Of a DNA stretch of 64,000 nt, positions 60,939 through 64,000 are shown piece after piece (the stretch's first letter is position 1; each line of letters begins with the position of its first letter). The stretch is taken from NCBI GenBank assembly GCA_016801845.1, contig CM028923.1, forward strand, positions 16,786,679 to 16,850,678, in the 5' to 3' direction. Origin of the DNA: Polydactylus sextarius (taxonomy: Eukaryota > Chordata > Actinopteri > Polynemidae). Made by a program: the position numbers and the translations under genes. The notes below the pieces were generated by a model. That model saw only the letters and a program-made list of their open reading frames with translations. It made no database searches and was not told the origin of the DNA.

Positions 60939-63900
60939 GTCCACATCCAGTCGTCTTCCTCTTCCTCCCACTGGTGTCGTCCACGTCTCGTCTGACTGAC
61001 GTGATGAATAGTCTCTGAGGAGAACGATGAGACGCTGGTGAAGTCTTTGACTGGTGTATGTGAGTGCATCGCTGCAGAGCAGATCAGAGGTCAGCTCAGG
61101 TTTGACTCAACACTTATCTGTCAATCAGGGGACGACGCCGGACGAGCTCGTCCTTGTCTCGCTGTTCGATGTCATTAACCTCATAAACTTTGATTTCCTC
61201 TTTCATTTCCTGGAAGTACCTTTAGATTCTCTACCACACATAGGGATGTTAGACAGATGTTGTATCAGTCACTGCTGACAAGATGATTTTAACTGAGGAT
61301 GACTCTAACATCTGTTTTCTTACTGATGAGTCTCCCTCTTATTTACAAAAATCAATCAGTAACAATTGGAGACAAATAGGCGTCGTTATTTTCCATAAGC
61401 CTGAGGTGATGCTTCGAATCAGCTTTTATCTAAACGAGTCAGAATAAATTTGATCCACTGCCAAAGACTAATGATTTTAATTCATTACAAAATAACCGTC
61501 TGATGAAATAACCAGTGAAATTATAGTGTAATGTTTCATCAGTGTAATAATAAAATAATAATTTAAAAGAATAAATAAATAAATAAAATGATGGACTCTG
61601 GGATGACGCTCGACGCTTTGATTTAAAGGACACTTCAGGTTTTCTTCTCTCAGATAAGAATCAGCTGCTGCTTGAATCACTTCCTGTGAACGCCGCCCGC
61701 CGCCGTATTGACTTTATTTTCCCCTTCTCGTCTGGTCGCTGTGTTGATAACCGGAGCGGAGCGCCGTGCAGTTAAACCTTAGATGGCAGATTAAACTTTA
61801 CAGCACAACACACAACTGATCATGTGATCACTGCCCGACACTTTTCTTTGCTCTCGGTCGTGGGTGCAGCTTGCTGGCTAACGGGAACTACAGATGTAAT
61901 GTCTAGACGTGAAAATTTCACATTAAAAGCTTCTCGGTGTCTTAAAAGCCTCATCATAATCTCCATATCCGAGAGGCTTTTAATTTGAAATGTGTAAAAC
62001 AGTTGGATTTATTCGACAGAGGCTTCACGGTCAAGTTTGTAAGTGTTCGTCGTGTTAGTGATGGTCACTATGTGATGACATCACAGCTTCATGATGTATA
62101 TGTGAGTTTGTGTTTGTTGTAGTGGCTCAGCCTCCGATCAGTTCAAGAGAAGCATGAATGAGGTTTGTGGCATTAACCTGAAGACTGACGGGGGGTGACG
62201 GGCTGCTCCCATAACCCCCTTCACCTCCGTCCATCACAACAGAGAGAGAGAGAGAGAGACAGCAGAGTGTATGCAGCTCGTTCGTCCCAGACACTGTTAC
62301 ACTGAATTTTCATCACGTCTGGATTCCTGCGGCGACGACGCCTCTCTACCTCCGTGATGTGTCGGGACGTTTGAGATTCAGCCGTTAAACCTGAACTCCT
62401 CCGTCTGAACACGGCGCACGGTGTGAGAAGACAAAAAAAAAACAAAACAAAAAAAAAAAAAACACATCTGCAGGGTTGTTAGTCTCAGAAAACTCACCAT
62501 TCCATAGCTTTATTTTTCTCTCTCCACTTGAACTGACTCGGTGGTTTTGTTCATTAAAAGAAGCTGCAGGCGGAGAGAGGTGATTCTACATGTCGTTAAC
62601 ATTGTAAAAAAAAAAAAAAAAAACTCTGCAGGCTTTTGAATAGAAAAAAAATCATTTTGATTAAAATAAATCAGAGCAGGGGGCCGACACCTCACCTGCA
62701 CCTACGTAGCTTGAAACAAGCGTTGCTGCTAAACTCTACTGGTTTTTAAGAGGAGTTTTGAATCGGAGACAGGAGAAAACAACATGGCTTTTTGTGTGCC
62801 ATCACTTATACACACTACACCTCACCATGTCTATGCCTGCCCAGATCAATCACAAGTTAAGTATAAAATCTGCAGCATCTTTGATCCTAAAACACGGAGA
62901 AAACGAGGAGTCGGTCGGGCCACGGTCTGGAAGCTGAAACTGAAGCTGTTTTTATTGTTTCTGCTCCAAAAGTCAGTGAAATGTTTCATCGATTAAGACG
63001 CTGCAGAACAAACTGGTGGTGTCGGTGAGAGTGAAGCTGACGGAGAGTGATGAGCTGTGTTGGGTTTTATTTTTTCGTTCATAAGACGCTTGTTGTTGTG
63101 ACACAGTGACTGACTGTTGTTGTCGTTAATATTTGTCCATCAGGGATCAAACCGCTCTGCACAAATGTCCCACAATTCCCCTCTCTGCTGCTGCCTTTTT
63201 AAAAAAAAAAAAAAAAACAAAACAAAAAACTACAGTGCTGCTGAATCAGCTGCTCGCCTCTGATTGGCTCAGGCAGCTTCTGTTAACTGGGTGGGTGGAG
63301 TGGGGAGGTGTTCCATGTATGTGTAATGTTAAATGAGTCAATTGCAGTTTATTAATTGTTTAACTCGATCTGTTGCCCTCATGTGGACTAATTACAACGT
63401 TCAGGGCTGTTTCCGTCTGATCCATCTCACTGTATGTGTGACCTGTCTACAACCTCCTCACTCAGCAGCCATGATACAAACCACCGCTCAGACGTTTACT
63501 TGCCTCACTTTTCCAGACTGCATCAATTTATTTGAACCCAAAGCCAGAAGCATCACCTTTACCTGTGTGTCACAGTGTGAATCTGGTTCCTCTTCATCTT
63601 CTTTTGACCCTCAAGTGTCAGGGAAAAGGTTGCATTAGTCAAACTGAGGCTTCAAGCCACAACTCTAGGCCTTTTTCTCCTTATTTTCTCGTGTTTTGGG
63701 CGTAAATGATTATCAGGCAAAATCCACCAAACAGTAGATTAAATCTGATAAGAACAGAGGTGCTGTCTCTATCACTCAGTCACTTTGTGCTTTTGTTTTG
63801 TTTTTTAACTTCAGTAAAGGATCTGAATGTTCCTCCACCACTCAAACATCACAGACCGATAGAGGAGCAGCTCCTGTTAACTTGCAGGTTAAATCACTGG

Positions 63901-64000
63901 AGTCTGGTGGAACAGATGGATTCTGGGTTAAAAAGCTGTTTTCTGTTTGAATCTTAACTTTCACAAACTCAGTCTGCATCGATAAACTGAAAGACTGGAC

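Larger units (their letters stand above)
48408..64000 (+). other. phf21b: phf21b intron 3 (partial), no further exon recognised
   Basis: More than 15.5 kb with no translation resembling later PHF21A/B exons. It holds several simple repeats, a minisatellite patch (59265-59400), an overlapping octamer pair (50216-50229) and non-repetitive stretches with CNE-like looks (49920-50330, 53590-53790, 59760-59870). A 161-codon plus-strand ORF at 55137-55622 and a 91-codon minus-strand ORF at 57537-57809 have no recognisable domain and no good splice context. Confidence 0.5.

Noticed and set aside
1..64000. CRISPR arrays, operons, tRNA and rRNA genes
   Set aside because: Nothing fits; the window is spliced vertebrate nuclear DNA and no tRNA box A/B pair or rRNA segment was noticed.

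Overview
This is vertebrate nuclear DNA, almost certainly from a teleost fish. It has short coding exons with GT/AG introns, many (GT)n and poly-T tracts, and fish-type repeats: a non-autonomous hAT element, a LINE reverse-transcriptase scrap, a SINE-like piece and decayed minisatellites. I found four protein-coding genes, no RNA gene and no CRISPR array.

Layout. (1) 466-3492, plus strand: fbxo7, complete in nine exons. (2) 6340-22308, plus strand: the orthologue of human KIAA0930, complete in ten exons, with a 9.5 kb first intron full of decayed repeats and a probable long 3' UTR to about 25.85 kb. (3) 28479-35020, minus strand: nup50, seven coding exons plus a non-coding first exon near 36.6 kb. 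Its largest exon carries an apparent one-base frameshift. An 894 bp hAT-type element sits in one intron. (4) 36.8-47.0 kb: intergenic, with no gene recognised, one promoter-like GC/CCAAT island (about 44.9-45.1 kb) and several stretches that look like conserved non-coding elements. (5) 47518 onward, plus strand: the 5' end of phf21b. Its first three coding exons are tiny and the second lacks an AG where the reading frame predicts one. The gene continues beyond the window, so 48.4-64 kb is read as its third intron.

The order and relative orientation of kiaa0930, nup50 and phf21b match human 22q13.31 as I remember it. fbxo7, which in human lies elsewhere on chromosome 22 (22q12.3), is joined on here. 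The four genes are not one pathway: an SCF ubiquitin-ligase subunit, a conserved protein of unknown function, a nuclear-pore/import cofactor and a PHD-finger chromatin protein.

The most checkable oddities are the nup50 frameshift, the phf21b exon 2 acceptor, two head-to-head relatives of one minisatellite in kiaa0930 introns, a 0.5 kb direct duplication, an inverted-repeat element with several partial copies, the hAT element with its target duplication and a ZNF143-like site, and an upstream ORF that ends on the second in-frame ATG of kiaa0930. Products were named by comparing translations with remembered human proteins; no search was run.
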